Origin: Leclercia adecarboxylata
Lineage (GTDB): Bacteria > Pseudomonadota > Gammaproteobacteria > Enterobacterales > Enterobacteriaceae
NCBI GenBank assembly: GCA_002360945.1
Contig: DERO01000020.1
Location: 1,177-53,922 of the forward strand
Length of the DNA stretch: 52,746 nt
Direction: 5' to 3'
In this document: one piece after another, positions 9,332-18,620 of the stretch
Layout of the letters: every line of letters starts with the position of its first letter
Numbering within the stretch: the stretch's first letter is position 1
The notes under the pieces: model-generated
Told to the model about the DNA's origin: nothing
Seen by the model: the letters and a program-made list of their open reading frames with translations, nothing else
The model's database searches: none
Position numbers and translations under genes: made by a program

Positions 9332-10156
9332 ATGCAGTTCTCTAAAATGCATGGCCTTGGCAATGATTTTATGGTCGTCGACGCGGTAACGCAGAATGTC
9401 TTCTTTTCGCCGGAGCTGATCCGCCGTCTGGCCGATCGGCACCTCGGGGTAGGCTTTGATCAGCTGCTGGTGGTTGAGCCGCCTTACGATCCGGATCTCG
9501 ATTTTCACTACCGCATTTTCAATGCCGACGGCAGCGAAGTCTCCCAGTGTGGCAACGGCGCGCGCTGTTTTGCCCGCTTTGTCCGTCTGAAAGGGCTAAC
9601 CAACAAGCGCGATATCCGCGTCAGCACCGCCAATGGGCGGATGGTGCTAAGCGTCACCGACGATGAACTGGTGCGGGTCAACATGGGCGAGCCGAACTTC
9701 GAGCCGTCGCAGGTGCCGTTCCGCGCCAACAAAGCGGAAAAGACCTATATCATGCGCGCCGCGGAACAGACAGTCTTGTGCGGCGTGGTCTCTATGGGGA
9801 ACCCCCACTGCGTGATTCAGGTTGATGACGTCGCGACCGCGCCCGTTGAGACGCTCGGTCCGGTGCTGGAAAGCCACGAACGTTTCCCTGAGCGCGCCAA
9901 TATTGGATTTATGCAGGTCATTACTCGCGATCACATCCGTCTGCGCGTCTATGAACGCGGGGCAGGTGAAACACAGGCGTGCGGTAGCGGTGCCTGTGCC
10001 GCCGTCGCGGTGGGGATTGTGCAGGGTTTACTGGCGGAAGAGGTACGCGTGGATTTACCAGGCGGCCGTCTTGATATCGCCTGGAAAGGCCCGGGTCAGC
10101 CGCTGTATATGACGGGCCCGGCGACACAAGTTTACGACGGGTTTATCCATCTATGA
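9332..10156 (+). CDS. dapF: Diaminopimelate epimerase
   Basis: DapF interconverts LL- and meso-diaminopimelate for lysine and peptidoglycan synthesis. The 274 residues equal E. coli. The two catalytic cysteines are Cys73 in SQCGNGARC and Cys217 in ACGSGAC, acting as base and acid on opposite faces of the substrate. The stop overlaps the start of yigA by four bases, so the dapF-yigA-xerC-yigB genes form a tight run with coupled translation. Confidence 0.98.
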   Translation: MQFSKMHGLGNDFMVVDAVTQNVFFSPELIRRLADRHLGVGFDQLLVVEPPYDPDLDFHYRIFNADGSEVSQCGNGARCFARFVRLKGLTNKRDIRVSTANGRMVLSVTDDELVRVNMGEPNFEPSQVPFRANKAEKTYIMRAAEQTVLCGVVSMGNPHCVIQVDDVATAPVETLGPVLESHERFPERANIGFMQVITRDHIRLRVYERGAGETQACGSGACAAVAVGIVQGLLAEEVRVDLPGGRLDIAWKGPGQPLYMTGPATQVYDGFIHL

Positions 10157-10860
10157 AACAACCAGGAGAAGAACTGCAGGAAACGCTGACGGAGATGGAC
10201 GACCGGGCGGTTGTTGATTATCTGCTGCGCAATCCTGAGTTTTTCATTCGCAATGCCCGCGTGGTTGAAGAGATGCGCGTGCCGCATCCGATCCGCGGTA
10301 CGGTCTCGCTGGTCGAATGGCATATGGCGCGCGCGCGCAACCATATCAACCATCTGGAAGAGAACATTTCGCTGCTGATGGAGCAGGCCACCAACAATGA
10401 GGGTCTGTTCCATCGCCTGCTGCACCTGCAGGCGCGACTGGCCTCGGCGAGCAGCCTCGACGAATTTCTGCTCCGCCTGCATCGCTGGGCGCGCGAGCTG
10501 GGGCTGGCCGGGGCAACCCTGCGCCTGTTCCCGGATCGCTGGCGTATTGGTGCTCCCTCCAGCTTTACCCATCTGGCGCTATCGCGTCAGGCGTTTGAGC
10601 CGCTGCGCATTCAGCGCATGGGGTGTGAGAACCACTATCTTGGGCCGCTGCATGGCCCGGAGCTGCTGGTGGTCCTGCCGGAGGCCAAAGCCATCGGCTC
10701 GGTGGCGATGTCGCTAATGGGACGCGATGGCGATCTCGGGGTGATGTTGTTCACCAGCCGCGATCCGCAGCACTATCTGCAGGGACAAGGGACGCAGCTG
10801 CTCCAGGAGATCGCGCAGATGCTGCCCGAGCTGCTGGAACGCTGGATTGAACGCGTATGA
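10153..10860 (+). CDS. yigA: YigA, DUF484 family protein
   Basis: A 235-residue protein with a helical N-terminus (about 1-60), a coiled-coil-like stretch (about 55-90) and a C-terminal GAF-like domain, the usual form of DUF484 proteins found before xerC. Its function is not established. It overlaps dapF by four bases and xerC by four bases, which implies joint translation and perhaps a role linked to recombination or signalling; that link is inference. Confidence 0.93.
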   Translation: MKQPGEELQETLTEMDDRAVVDYLLRNPEFFIRNARVVEEMRVPHPIRGTVSLVEWHMARARNHINHLEENISLLMEQATNNEGLFHRLLHLQARLASASSLDEFLLRLHRWARELGLAGATLRLFPDRWRIGAPSSFTHLALSRQAFEPLRIQRMGCENHYLGPLHGPELLVVLPEAKAIGSVAMSLMGRDGDLGVMLFTSRDPQHYLQGQGTQLLQEIAQMLPELLERWIERV

Positions 10861-11759
10861 CGGATGCTCTGCTCGCTCCTGCCGTCACGCGTTTTCTGCG
10901 CTATCTGGGCGTTGAGCGTCAGCTCAGCCCGATCACCCTGGTAAACTATCAGCGTCAGCTTGATGCCATCATGCAGCTGGCCGATGAGATCGGCCTGACG
11001 AGCTGGCAGCAATGTGATGCCGCCACGGTGCGAACCTTTGCCGTGCGCAGCCGCCGAAAAGGGCTGGGTCCTGCCAGCCTCGCGCTGCGTCTTTCCGCAC
11101 TGCGCAGCTTCTTCGACTGGCTGGTGAGCCAGGGCGAGCTTACTGCCAACCCGGCCAAGGGGATCGCCGCGCCGAAAGCGCCGCGCCACCTGCCTAAAAA
11201 TATCGATGTCGATGACGTTAACCGCCTGCTGGATATCGATCTCAACGATCCGCTGGCGGTACGCGATCGGGCGATGCTGGAGGTGATGTACGGCGCGGGG
11301 CTACGTCTTTCCGAGCTGGTGAACCTCGATATCAAACACCTCGATCTGGATACCGGTGAAGTGTGGGTGATGGGAAAAGGCAGCAAAGAGCGCCGCCTGC
11401 CTATTGGCCGCAACGCCGTGGCGTGGATTGAACACTGGCTCGATCTGCGCGGCCTGTTCGGTACCGAAGAGGATGCGCTGTTCCTCTCGAAGCTCGGGAA
11501 GCGCATCTCAGCGCGTAACGTGCAAAAGCGTTTTGCCGAGTGGGGGATCAAGCAGGGGCTGAACAGCCATGTTCATCCGCATAAACTGCGCCACTCATTC
11601 GCCACGCACATGCTGGAATCCAGCGGCGATCTGCGCGGCGTGCAGGAGCTGCTGGGTCACGCCAATTTGTCCACCACCCAGATCTATACCCATCTTGATT
11701 TTCAACACCTTGCCTCGGTGTACGACGCGGCGCATCCACGCGCCAAACGGGGGAAATAA
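10857..11759 (+). CDS. xerC: Tyrosine recombinase XerC
   Basis: With XerD, XerC resolves chromosome and plasmid dimers at dif/cer sites. It has 300 residues, two more than E. coli, the extra residues being in a variable N-terminus. The SAM-like core-binding domain spans about 8-92 and the catalytic domain about 110-295. Catalytic residues visible are Arg in GAGLRLSEL (about 150), Lys in GKGSKERR (about 174), His and Arg in [10 protein letters not shown] (about 242 and 245), His in LGHANLS (about 268) and the nucleophile Tyr in QIYTHLD (about 277). It overlaps yigA by four bases and yigB by one. Confidence 0.98.
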   Translation: MTDALLAPAVTRFLRYLGVERQLSPITLVNYQRQLDAIMQLADEIGLTSWQQCDAATVRTFAVRSRRKGLGPASLALRLSALRSFFDWLVSQGELTANPAKGIAAPKAPRHLPKNIDVDDVNRLLDIDLNDPLAVRDRAMLEVMYGAGLRLSELVNLDIKHLDLDTGEVWVMGKGSKERRLPIGRNAVAWIEHWLDLRGLFGTEEDALFLSKLGKRISARNVQKRFAEWGIKQGLNSHVHPHKLRHSFATHMLESSGDLRGVQELLGHANLSTTQIYTHLDFQHLASVYDAAHPRAKRGK

Positions 11760-12475
11760 TGCGTTTTTATCGTCCATTAGGCCACATCTCAGCACTGACC
11801 TTCGACCTTGATGACACCCTTTACGACAACCGTGAGGTGATCCTGCGTACCGAGCAGGAAGCGCTGGCGTTTGTGCAAAATTACCATCCGGCGTTAAAGA
11901 CGCTGGAAAACAAAGAGTTCCACCGCCTGCGCCAGGCGTTACGGCAGACCGAGCCGGACATCTATCACGACGTCACCGAGTGGCGTCGCCGCGCCGTTGA
12001 GCAGGCAATGCTCAATGCCGGCCTGACCGCCGCCGAAGCCGCGCTGGGCGCAGAAGCCTCAATGGCGCACTTTGCCCAATGGCGCAGCCGCATCGACGTG
12101 CCGCAGGAGACCCACGACACCCTGGCGAAGCTGGGCGAGAAGTGGCCGCTGGTGGCCATCACTAACGGTAACGCCCAGCCGGAGCTGTTTGGCCTCGGTG
12201 ACTACTTCGAGTTTGTCCTGCGCGCGGGCCCGCACGGGCGTTCCAAGCCGTTCAACGATATGTATCATCTGGCAGCGGAGAAGCTCGGCCTGCCGCTGGG
12301 GGAGATCCTGCACGTGGGCGATGACCTGACGACCGACGTCGCCGGCGCGATCCGCTGCGGGATGCAGGCCTGCTGGATCAAGCCGGAAAATGCCGATCTG
12401 ATGCAGACCGCCGACAGCCGCCTGCTGCCGCACATCGAAATTTCACGGTTGGCATCCCTCACCACGCTGATATAA
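11759..12475 (+). CDS. yigB: YigB, HAD-family FMN / riboflavin-pathway phosphatase
   Basis: A 238-residue haloacid-dehalogenase-type phosphatase. Motif I is FDLDDT, with nucleophile Asp16 and general acid Asp18. Motif II is the ITNGN block, the lysine is in [10 protein letters not shown], and motif IV is [10 protein letters not shown]. coli YigB acts on FMN and on the riboflavin intermediate 5-amino-6-(5-phosphoribitylamino)uracil. The ATG shares one base with the xerC stop (TAATG). Confidence 0.95.
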   Translation: MRFYRPLGHISALTFDLDDTLYDNREVILRTEQEALAFVQNYHPALKTLENKEFHRLRQALRQTEPDIYHDVTEWRRRAVEQAMLNAGLTAAEAALGAEASMAHFAQWRSRIDVPQETHDTLAKLGEKWPLVAITNGNAQPELFGLGDYFEFVLRAGPHGRSKPFNDMYHLAAEKLGLPLGEILHVGDDLTTDVAGAIRCGMQACWIKPENADLMQTADSRLLPHIEISRLASLTTLI

Positions 12476-12487
12476 TCATCAGTACTA

Positions 12488-12503
12488 TTGTATAAATTAC
12501 CAG
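12488..12503 (+). promoter_or_regulatory. Imperfect LexA (SOS) box upstream of uvrD
   Basis: TTGTATAAATTACCAG fits CTGT-N8-ACAG imperfectly and lines up with the recalled E. coli uvrD LexA site CTGTATATATACCCAG. E. coli uvrD is a known LexA regulon member. The box starts 13 bases after the yigB stop. Both halves have one mismatch, so binding may be weak. Confidence 0.6.
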
Positions 12504-12515
12504 GGTTTTGCAGTC

Positions 12516-12545
12516 GTAGGCCCGGTAAGCGAAGCGCCACCGGGC
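12516..12545 (+). repeat. Single REP element in the uvrD leader
   Basis: gtaggcccggtaagcgaagc followed by gccaccgggc is a standard REP hairpin. It lies between the LexA box and the uvrD start codon, so it is probably transcribed in the uvrD 5' untranslated region rather than sitting at a 3' end. Confidence 0.88.
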
Positions 12546-12582
12546 GTTTTGCAGTGTTCCTGATTACTACGTGACGGTGCCA

Positions 12583-14745
12583 ATGGACGTTTCTTACCTG
12601 CTCGACAGCCTTAATGACAAACAGCGTGACGCGGTTGCCGCGACGCGCACCAATATGCTGGTGCTGGCAGGGGCGGGCAGTGGTAAGACACGCGTGCTGG
12701 TACACCGCATCGCCTGGCTGCAAAGCGTGGAGAACTGCTCGCCGTACTCGATTATGGCGGTGACCTTCACCAATAAAGCGGCGGCGGAGATGCGCCACCG
12801 TATCGCCCAACTGATGGGCACCAGCCAGGGCGGCATGTGGGTCGGTACCTTCCACGGGCTGGCGCACCGCCTGCTGCGTGCGCACCATCTGGACGCTAAT
12901 CTGCCGCAGGATTTCCAGATCCTCGACAGCGAAGACCAGCTGCGCCTGCTGAAGCGCCTGATCAAGGCCATGAACCTCGACGAGAAGCAGTGGCCGCCGC
13001 GTCAGGCGATGTGGTACATCAACAGCCAGAAAGACGAAGGGCTGCGCCCGCACCACATCCAGAGCTTTGGCAACCCGATTGAGCAGACCTGGCAGAAGGT
13101 CTATCAGGCCTATCAGGAGGCCTGCGATCGCGCCGGGCTGGTGGATTTCGCCGAGCTGCTGCTGCGCGCCCACGAACTGTGGCTCAACAAGCCGCATATC
13201 CTGCAGCACTACCGCGAACGCTTTACCAACATCCTGGTGGACGAATTCCAGGATACCAACAACATTCAGTACGCATGGATCCGCCTGCTGGCGGGCGACT
13301 CCAGCAAGGTGATGATCGTCGGCGACGACGATCAGTCGATCTACGGCTGGCGCGGCGCCCAGGTCGAGAACATCCAGCGCTTCCTCAAGGACTTCCCGGG
13401 CGCAGAAACTATCCGCCTGGAGCAGAACTACCGCTCCACCAACAACATCCTGAGCGCGGCCAACGCCCTGATTGAAAACAACAACGGGCGTCTGGGTAAA
13501 AAGCTGTGGACCGAGGGCATCGACGGCGAGCCGATCTCGCTCTACTGCGCCTTTAACGAGCTGGACGAAGCCCGCTTCGTGGTTAACCGGATCAAAACCT
13601 GGCAGGACAACGGCGGCGCGCTGGAGAAGTGCGCCATTCTCTACCGCAGCAACGCCCAGTCGCGCGTGCTGGAAGAGGCGCTGCTGCAGGCCAGCATGCC
13701 GTACCGCATCTATGGCGGGATGCGCTTCTTCGAACGCCAGGAAATCAAAGACGCGCTCTCCTATCTGCGCCTGATTGCCAACCGTAACGACGACGCGGCC
13801 TTTGAGCGCGTGGTCAACACCCCGACGCGCGGCATCGGCGATCGCACCCTCGACGTGGTGCGCCAGACTTCCCGGGATCGCCAGCTGACGCTGTGGCAGG
13901 CGTGTCGCGAGCTGCTGCAGGAGAAGGCCCTCGCCGGACGTGCTGCCAGCGCGCTACAGCGCTTCCTGGAGCTGATTGAAGCCCTGGCGCAGGAAACCGC
14001 CGACATGCCGCTGCACGTTCAGACCGACCGGGTAATCAAAGACTCCGGCCTGCGAATGATGTACGAGCAGGAGAAAGGTGAGAAGGGCCAGACCCGTATC
14101 GAGAACTTAGAGGAGCTGGTGACGGCAACGCGCCAGTTCAGCTACAACGACGAAGAAGAAGACCTGATGCCGTTGCAGGCGTTCCTGTCCCATGCCGCGC
14201 TGGAAGCAGGCGAAGGGCAGGCCGATACCTGGCAGGACGCGGTCCAGCTGATGACCCTCCACTCCGCCAAAGGGCTGGAGTTCCCGCAGGTGTTTATCGT
14301 CGGCATGGAGGAGGGGATGTTCCCGAGCCAGATGTCGCTGGATGAGGGCGGTCGTCTGGAAGAAGAACGTCGTCTGGCCTACGTCGGCGTGACCCGCGCG
14401 ATGCAAAAGCTGACCCTGACCTATGCGGAAACCCGTCGTCTGTACGGCAAAGAGGTTTACCACCGCCCGTCGCGTTTTGTCGGCGAACTGCCGGAAGAGT
14501 GCGTGGAAGAGGTGCGTCTGCGGGCCAGCATCAGCCGCCCGGTCAGCCATCAGCGCTTGGGTGCGCCAATCTCGGAAAACGACAGCGGATTCAAACTCGG
14601 CCAGCGCGTGCGTCACGCCAAATTCGGGGAAGGCACCATTGTGAACCTCGAGGGCAGCGGGGAACATAGCCGCCTGCAGGTGGCGTTCCAGGGGCAGGGG
14701 ATCAAATGGCTGGTGGCCGCTTACGCCCGGCTCGAAGCAGTGTAA
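12583..14745 (+). CDS. uvrD: DNA helicase II
   Basis: UvrD is the 3'-5' superfamily 1 helicase of nucleotide-excision and mismatch repair; it also strips RecA from DNA. The ATG at 12583 gives 720 residues, as in E. coli (MDVSYLLDSLNDKQRDA). A GTG four codons upstream is in frame but less likely. Walker A is GAGSGKT at residues 30-36, the Walker B box DEFQD is near 220, and the QNYRST and VGVTRAMQKLTLTYA motifs follow. The C-terminal Tudor-like region (FKLGQRVRHAKFGEG) binds partners such as UvrB or RNA polymerase. It has its own SOS-type promoter region. Confidence 0.98.
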   Translation: MDVSYLLDSLNDKQRDAVAATRTNMLVLAGAGSGKTRVLVHRIAWLQSVENCSPYSIMAVTFTNKAAAEMRHRIAQLMGTSQGGMWVGTFHGLAHRLLRAHHLDANLPQDFQILDSEDQLRLLKRLIKAMNLDEKQWPPRQAMWYINSQKDEGLRPHHIQSFGNPIEQTWQKVYQAYQEACDRAGLVDFAELLLRAHELWLNKPHILQHYRERFTNILVDEFQDTNNIQYAWIRLLAGDSSKVMIVGDDDQSIYGWRGAQVENIQRFLKDFPGAETIRLEQNYRSTNNILSAANALIENNNGRLGKKLWTEGIDGEPISLYCAFNELDEARFVVNRIKTWQDNGGALEKCAILYRSNAQSRVLEEALLQASMPYRIYGGMRFFERQEIKDALSYLRLIANRNDDAAFERVVNTPTRGIGDRTLDVVRQTSRDRQLTLWQACRELLQEKALAGRAASALQRFLELIEALAQETADMPLHVQTDRVIKDSGLRMMYEQEKGEKGQTRIENLEELVTATRQFSYNDEEEDLMPLQAFLSHAALEAGEGQADTWQDAVQLMTLHSAKGLEFPQVFIVGMEEGMFPSQMSLDEGGRLEEERRLAYVGVTRAMQKLTLTYAETRRLYGKEVYHRPSRFVGELPEECVEEVRLRASISRPVSHQRLGAPISENDSGFKLGQRVRHAKFGEGTIVNLEGSGEHSRLQVAFQGQGIKWLVAAYARLEAV

Positions 14746-14832
14746 CTTTCCGAAAAATATCACTATTTTTTAATTAGCTGCCAGGCTTAAACGCGGAAGG
14801 GCATTTAAAGTTCTTCAGCGTTTCGTTGCGTG

Positions 14833-14862
14833 TTGACGCCGCTGTGACTGCTGGCGTAACAT
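14833..14862 (+). promoter_or_regulatory. Putative corA promoter
   Basis: TTGACG (14833-14838) and TAACAT (14857-14862) are separated by 18 bases and fit a sigma-70 promoter. Transcription would start near 14870, giving a leader of about 230 bases before corA. The stretch 14746-14832 after uvrD is AT-rich and shows no convincing terminator or gene. Confidence 0.5.
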
Positions 14863-14894
14863 GCGCGCACGATTACGCTAAGAGGACATTCGCC

Positions 14895-14951
14895 TTGGAC
14901 ACACCCAGTAGATGCTGGCTCAATTCCCTGTCATCCAGGAACAACTCCTAA
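14895..14951 (+). CDS. Small leader ORF upstream of corA (corL-like), tentative
   Basis: A TTG at 14895 is preceded by AGAGGA (14881-14886) with eight bases of spacing and opens an 18-codon frame, MDTPSRCWLNSLSSRNNS, ending with TAA. In Salmonella the corA leader is known to contain a short translated ORF (corL) whose translation state controls Rho-dependent termination into corA. I cannot recall that peptide well enough to match it. An overlapping frame from ATG 14912 to 15013 (33 codons) has no clear ribosome binding site and is the alternative. The remaining leader to 15099 holds no longer gene. Confidence 0.45.
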   Translation: MDTPSRCWLNSLSSRNNS

Positions 14952-15099
14952 GGCTATCTCCTCACGCTGATGCCCTTAGTGGTTGTCAGCGACAGTTATT
15001 CCCGTCGCGCTGAGTCAGGCTGTTTAATGGTCTGAAACCCAATTTGTTTCTGTGTGCCCACCGAACTGTCCGATATTTTTTGCATTGGGAGTCCCGGTC

Positions 15100-16050
15100 A
15101 TGCTGAGCGCATTTCAACTGGAAAAGAACCGACTGATTCGGCTTGAAGCTGAAGAGTCACAACCCCTCATTGATGCCGTTTGGGTGGATCTGGTCGAGCC
15201 GGACGACGACGAACGCCTGCGCGTACAATCTGAGCTCGGACAAAGCCTGGCCACCCGCCCGGAACTGGAAGACATCGAGGCATCGGCCCGTTTCTTCGAA
15301 GACGAAGACGGTCTGCACATCCACTCCTTTTTCTTCTTCGAAGATGCGGAAGATCACGCCGGTAACTCCACCGTCGCATTTACCATCCGCGATGGCCGCC
15401 TGTTTACCCTGCGTGAGCGTGAACTGCCCGCGTTCCGTCTCTACCGCATGCGCGCCCGTAGCCAGGCGATGGTGGACGGCAATGCCTACGAGCTGCTGCT
15501 CGACCTGTTTGAAACCAAAATCGAGCAGCTGGCGGACGAGATTGAGAATATCTACAGCGATCTGGAAAAACTGAGCCGGGTGATCATGGAAGGCCATCAG
15601 GGCGATGAGTACGACGAAGCGCTGTCGACCCTGGCGGAGCTGGAAGATATCGGCTGGAAGGTGCGTTTGTGTCTGATGGATACCCAGCGCGCGCTGAACT
15701 TCCTGGTGCGCAAGGCCCGTCTGCCGGGTGGTCAGCTGGAGCAGGCGCGTGAGATCCTGCGCGATATCGAATCCCTGCTGCCGCATAACGAATCCCTGTT
15801 CCAGAAGGTGAACTTCCTGATGCAGGCGGCGATGGGCTTTATCAACATCGAGCAGAACCGCATCATCAAGATCTTCTCGGTGGTCTCGGTGGTGTTCCTG
15901 CCACCGACGCTGGTGGCCTCCAGCTACGGGATGAACTTTGAGTTCATGCCGGAGCTGAAATGGAGCTTTGGTTATCCGGGAGCGATTGTCTTTATGGTGC
16001 TCGCCGGGCTGGCGCCGTATCTCTACTTTAAGCGCCGTAACTGGCTTTGA
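15100..16050 (+). CDS. corA: CorA magnesium/cobalt/nickel channel
   Basis: CorA is the homopentameric main Mg2+ uptake channel of the inner membrane. Starting at ATG 15100 ([12 protein letters not shown]) it has 316 residues, the E. coli length; the frame is open 16 codons upstream, but those residues are not typical. A large acidic cytoplasmic domain (about 1-240) with long helices is followed by two C-terminal membrane segments. The selectivity motif [10 protein letters not shown] precedes the last segment and the protein ends in the basic KRRNWL. It is a single-gene unit with a long leader. E. coli yigE and yigF/yigG, its usual neighbours, are absent. Confidence 0.98.
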   Translation: MLSAFQLEKNRLIRLEAEESQPLIDAVWVDLVEPDDDERLRVQSELGQSLATRPELEDIEASARFFEDEDGLHIHSFFFFEDAEDHAGNSTVAFTIRDGRLFTLRERELPAFRLYRMRARSQAMVDGNAYELLLDLFETKIEQLADEIENIYSDLEKLSRVIMEGHQGDEYDEALSTLAELEDIGWKVRLCLMDTQRALNFLVRKARLPGGQLEQAREILRDIESLLPHNESLFQKVNFLMQAAMGFINIEQNRIIKIFSVVSVVFLPPTLVASSYGMNFEFMPELKWSFGYPGAIVFMVLAGLAPYLYFKRRNWL

Positions 16051-16057
16051 TTGCTGT

Positions 16058-16087
16058 GCCCGGTGGCGCTACGCTTACCGGGCCTAC
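16058..16087 (+). repeat. REP element between corA and rarD
   Basis: gcccggtggcgctacgctta followed by ccgggcctac is a single REP, placed between the convergent ends of corA and rarD, eight bases after the corA stop. It may stabilise one or both transcript ends. Confidence 0.88.
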
Positions 16088-16093
16088 ATCGTT

Positions 16094-16990
16094 CTACAAC
16101 CCTTTGCGCGTCCTGCGCTGGGTATAAATCGCATCCGCCACAAACACCGCCAGCGCCACCCAGATAAAGGCAAAGGTCACCATCTTATCCGCACCCGGCA
16201 CCTCGCCGTAGAACAGCACCGCCAGCAGGAACATCAGCGTCGGGCCGATGTACTGAAAGAAGCCCAGCGTCGACAGGCGCAGACGCGTTGCCGCACCGGT
16301 AAAGCACAGCAGCGGGATAGTGGTGACCACACCGGCCGCTATCAGCATCAGGTTCAGTGACCAGGGGTTACTGCCCATATGGCTGGTGCTGCTGTCGGCA
16401 ATGCCGAACAGGTAAATCGCGGCCACCGGCAGCAGCCACAGGGTTTCGAATAGCATCCCGGTTTGCGCTTCTACGGCGATTTTCTTACGCACCAGGCCAT
16501 AGAAGGCGAAGCTGAACGCCAGCCCCAGGGCGATGACCGGCAGCGAGCCAAAGGTCCAGAGCTGAACCAGCACGCCGCAGAGGGCGAGGAACACCGCCAG
16601 CCACTGCATCCGGCGGAAGCGCTCGCCGAGAAACAGCATCCCCAGCACGATATTCACCAGCGGATTAATGAAGTAACCGAGGCTCGCCTCCAGCATATGC
16701 TGGTTGTTAACCGCCCAGATAAACAGCAGCCAGTTGCCGCCAATCAGCACGGCAGACAGCGCCAGCAGGAAGACCTTCTTCGGCGTTTGCAGGAGGGTTT
16801 TCACCCCAGACCACTGACGGCTTACGCTCATCAGCGCCACCATAAAGAAAAACGACCAGATCACGCGGTGGGTAAGAATTTCGTCAGCGGGAACGTAGTG
16901 AATCAGCTTGAAGTACGCGGGCGCGATACCCCAAATAAAGTAAGCGGCAAGCGCGAGTAATACGCCCTGCCGCGTCTGTTTAGCATCCAT
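16094..16990 (-). CDS. rarD: RarD, EamA/DMT-family transporter
   Basis: A 298-residue (296 in E. coli) inner-membrane protein with about ten membrane segments, made of two EamA-type repeats. The N-terminus MDAKQTRQGVLLALAAYFIWG and the block YFINPLVNIVLGMLFLGERF are characteristic. RarD is often called a chloramphenicol-sensitivity permease, but its physiological substrate is not known. It is separated from yigI by about 50 bases in the same direction and may be co-transcribed. Confidence 0.95.
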   Translation of the reverse strand: MDAKQTRQGVLLALAAYFIWGIAPAYFKLIHYVPADEILTHRVIWSFFFMVALMSVSRQWSGVKTLLQTPKKVFLLALSAVLIGGNWLLFIWAVNNQHMLEASLGYFINPLVNIVLGMLFLGERFRRMQWLAVFLALCGVLVQLWTFGSLPVIALGLAFSFAFYGLVRKKIAVEAQTGMLFETLWLLPVAAIYLFGIADSSTSHMGSNPWSLNLMLIAAGVVTTIPLLCFTGAATRLRLSTLGFFQYIGPTLMFLLAVLFYGEVPGADKMVTFAFIWVALAVFVADAIYTQRRTRKGL

Positions 16991-17041
16991 CAGGAAAATC
17001 CGTTACAAAAAAGTAACGCAATTTTACCCGATTTTACCTTC

Positions 17042-17509
17042 TCAACCCACCATATAAGTGGCGGTTGCGCTGGCGATATAAACCTGATCTTCGTTGTGCA
17101 ACTCAACGCGTGCGACCGCGACCTTATTGCCTGCCCGCAGCAGGCTGCTGCTGGCGGTAAAGCGATTCCCGCGACCGGGGCGTAGATAATCGACGCGCAG
17201 ATCGATGGTGCCCATCCGCGACAGGCGCTGGCGCAGCTCGTCTTCGTTGATGGTGTCGTGGCGGGTCAGGGTGCTGCCGACGCAGACCAGCCCGGCGGCA
17301 ACGTCGAGGGCAGAGGCGATCACCCCGCCGTGGAGAATGCTTTGCGCCCAGTTACCGACCATCATCGGCTGGTTATTAAAGCTAAGCTGGGCAAAATCTT
17401 TCTCGTAACGCTCCAGCTCGAGCCCCAGCGCACGGTTGAACGGCATATGGTAGACGAAGATCTCACCGACAAGCTTCAGGGCTTCGTCGGCAGTAAGCGT
17501 GGCAGACAT
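17042..17509 (-). CDS. yigI: YigI, hotdog-fold acyl-CoA thioesterase
   Basis: A 155-residue hotdog-fold protein of the PaaI/YigI group. The typical segment is [21 protein letters not shown], where HGG and the Asp in ALD lie at the acyl-thioester site. YigI has been reported to hydrolyse medium- to long-chain acyl-CoAs. It is divergent from pldA, which releases fatty acids from phospholipid, so a lipid-turnover link is plausible but inferred. Confidence 0.93.
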   Translation of the reverse strand: MSATLTADEALKLVGEIFVYHMPFNRALGLELERYEKDFAQLSFNNQPMMVGNWAQSILHGGVIASALDVAAGLVCVGSTLTRHDTINEDELRQRLSRMGTIDLRVDYLRPGRGNRFTASSSLLRAGNKVAVARVELHNEDQVYIASATATYMVG

Positions 17510-17668
17510 AGCGCGTCACATCCTTATTGTTAAAAGGCTGTTGATTTTATGCCTCATTAATGTGAATTTCTACTTTCAGAACCCGGATATAAGCAGTTAA
17601 TCATTAGTTCTGTAGAATGAATAAACCATAACTATTCATTAAAACAATTTCGCAGGAGAGCATCACCG

Positions 17669-18529
17669 ATGCGGATTTATCAGGCCGGGTTCCTGGCGGC
17701 GGTTACGCTGCCCTCTGTGGCATTTGCGCAGGACGCGGCAACTCAGGAGGTGCCTGCCGTGCGTGGCAGCATCATCGCTAACATGCTGGAAGAGCACGAT
17801 AATCCTTTTACGCTCTATCCCTATGACAGCAATTACCTGATTTACACCGACACCAGCGACCTCAATAAAGAGGCGATCCGTACCTATGACTGGGCCGACG
17901 ATTCCCGAAAAGATGAGGTGAAGTTTCAGCTGAGCCTCGCCTTCCCGTTATGGCGCGGCATTCTGGGGCCGAATTCGATTCTCGGCGGCTCCTACACGCA
18001 GAAGTCGTGGTGGCAGCTGTCGAACAGCGATGAATCTTCGCCGTTCCGTGAGACCAACTATGAGCCGCAGCTGTTCCTCGGCTTTGCCACCGATTATTCG
18101 CTGGCGGGCTGGACGCTACGGGACGTGGAGTTTGGCTATAACCACATGTCGAACGGCCGATCCGACCCGACGTCGCGCAGCTGGAACCGCCTCTATAGCC
18201 GCCTGATGGCGCAGAACGGTAACTGGCTGGTGGAGGTGAAGCCCTGGTATGTAGTGGGCAACACCGACGATAATCCGGATATCACCAAATACATGGGCTA
18301 CTACCAGCTGCGGGTGGGCTATCAGCTGGGCGAAGCGGTGCTCAGCGTGAAGGGGCAATACAACTGGAACACCGGCTATGGCGGTGCGGAGATGGGCGTC
18401 AGCTACCCGCTGACCAAGCATGTTCGTCTCTATACCCAGGTCTACAGCGGTTACGGCGAATCGCTGATCGACTACAACTTCAACCAGACCCGCGTCGGCG
18501 TGGGCGTGATGCTGAACGATCTTTTCTAG
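17669..18529 (+). CDS. pldA: Outer-membrane phospholipase A
   Basis: PldA is a 12-strand beta-barrel that degrades phospholipids mislocalised to the outer leaflet and becomes active as a Ca2+-dependent dimer. The precursor is 286 residues (289 in E. coli). The signal peptide is residues 1-20, cut after AFA. The catalytic triad sits in YNHMSNGRSDPTSRSWNRL: His159, Ser161 and Asn173 of the precursor. The C-terminus ends in an aromatic residue (MLNDLF), the usual BAM signal. An AGGAG ribosome binding site precedes the ATG. The 159-base gap to yigI holds both promoters, not resolved. Confidence 0.97.
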   Translation: MRIYQAGFLAAVTLPSVAFAQDAATQEVPAVRGSIIANMLEEHDNPFTLYPYDSNYLIYTDTSDLNKEAIRTYDWADDSRKDEVKFQLSLAFPLWRGILGPNSILGGSYTQKSWWQLSNSDESSPFRETNYEPQLFLGFATDYSLAGWTLRDVEFGYNHMSNGRSDPTSRSWNRLYSRLMAQNGNWLVEVKPWYVVGNTDDNPDITKYMGYYQLRVGYQLGEAVLSVKGQYNWNTGYGGAEMGVSYPLTKHVRLYTQVYSGYGESLIDYNFNQTRVGVGVMLNDLF

Positions 18530-18571
18530 CCTCCTCGAATGTTTTTGTCTTAAACGTTGAAGTTTCTCTCG

Positions 18572-18598
18572 CAGGCGCTGAAAATAGCGCCTGTTTTT
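18572..18598 (+). terminator. Intrinsic terminator after pldA
   Basis: CAGGCGCT (18572-18579) and AGCGCCTG (18586-18593) form a perfect 8-bp stem with a 6-base loop, followed by TTTTT. It separates pldA from recQ. Confidence 0.85.
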
Positions 18599-18620
18599 AT
18601 TTCAGGCAAATGGGGTTGAT

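Noticed and set aside
12265..13209. A 314-codon minus-strand frame spanning yigB, the uvrD leader and uvrD
   Set aside because: It crosses two real genes and the REP/LexA region on the other strand; no protein family is recognisable.
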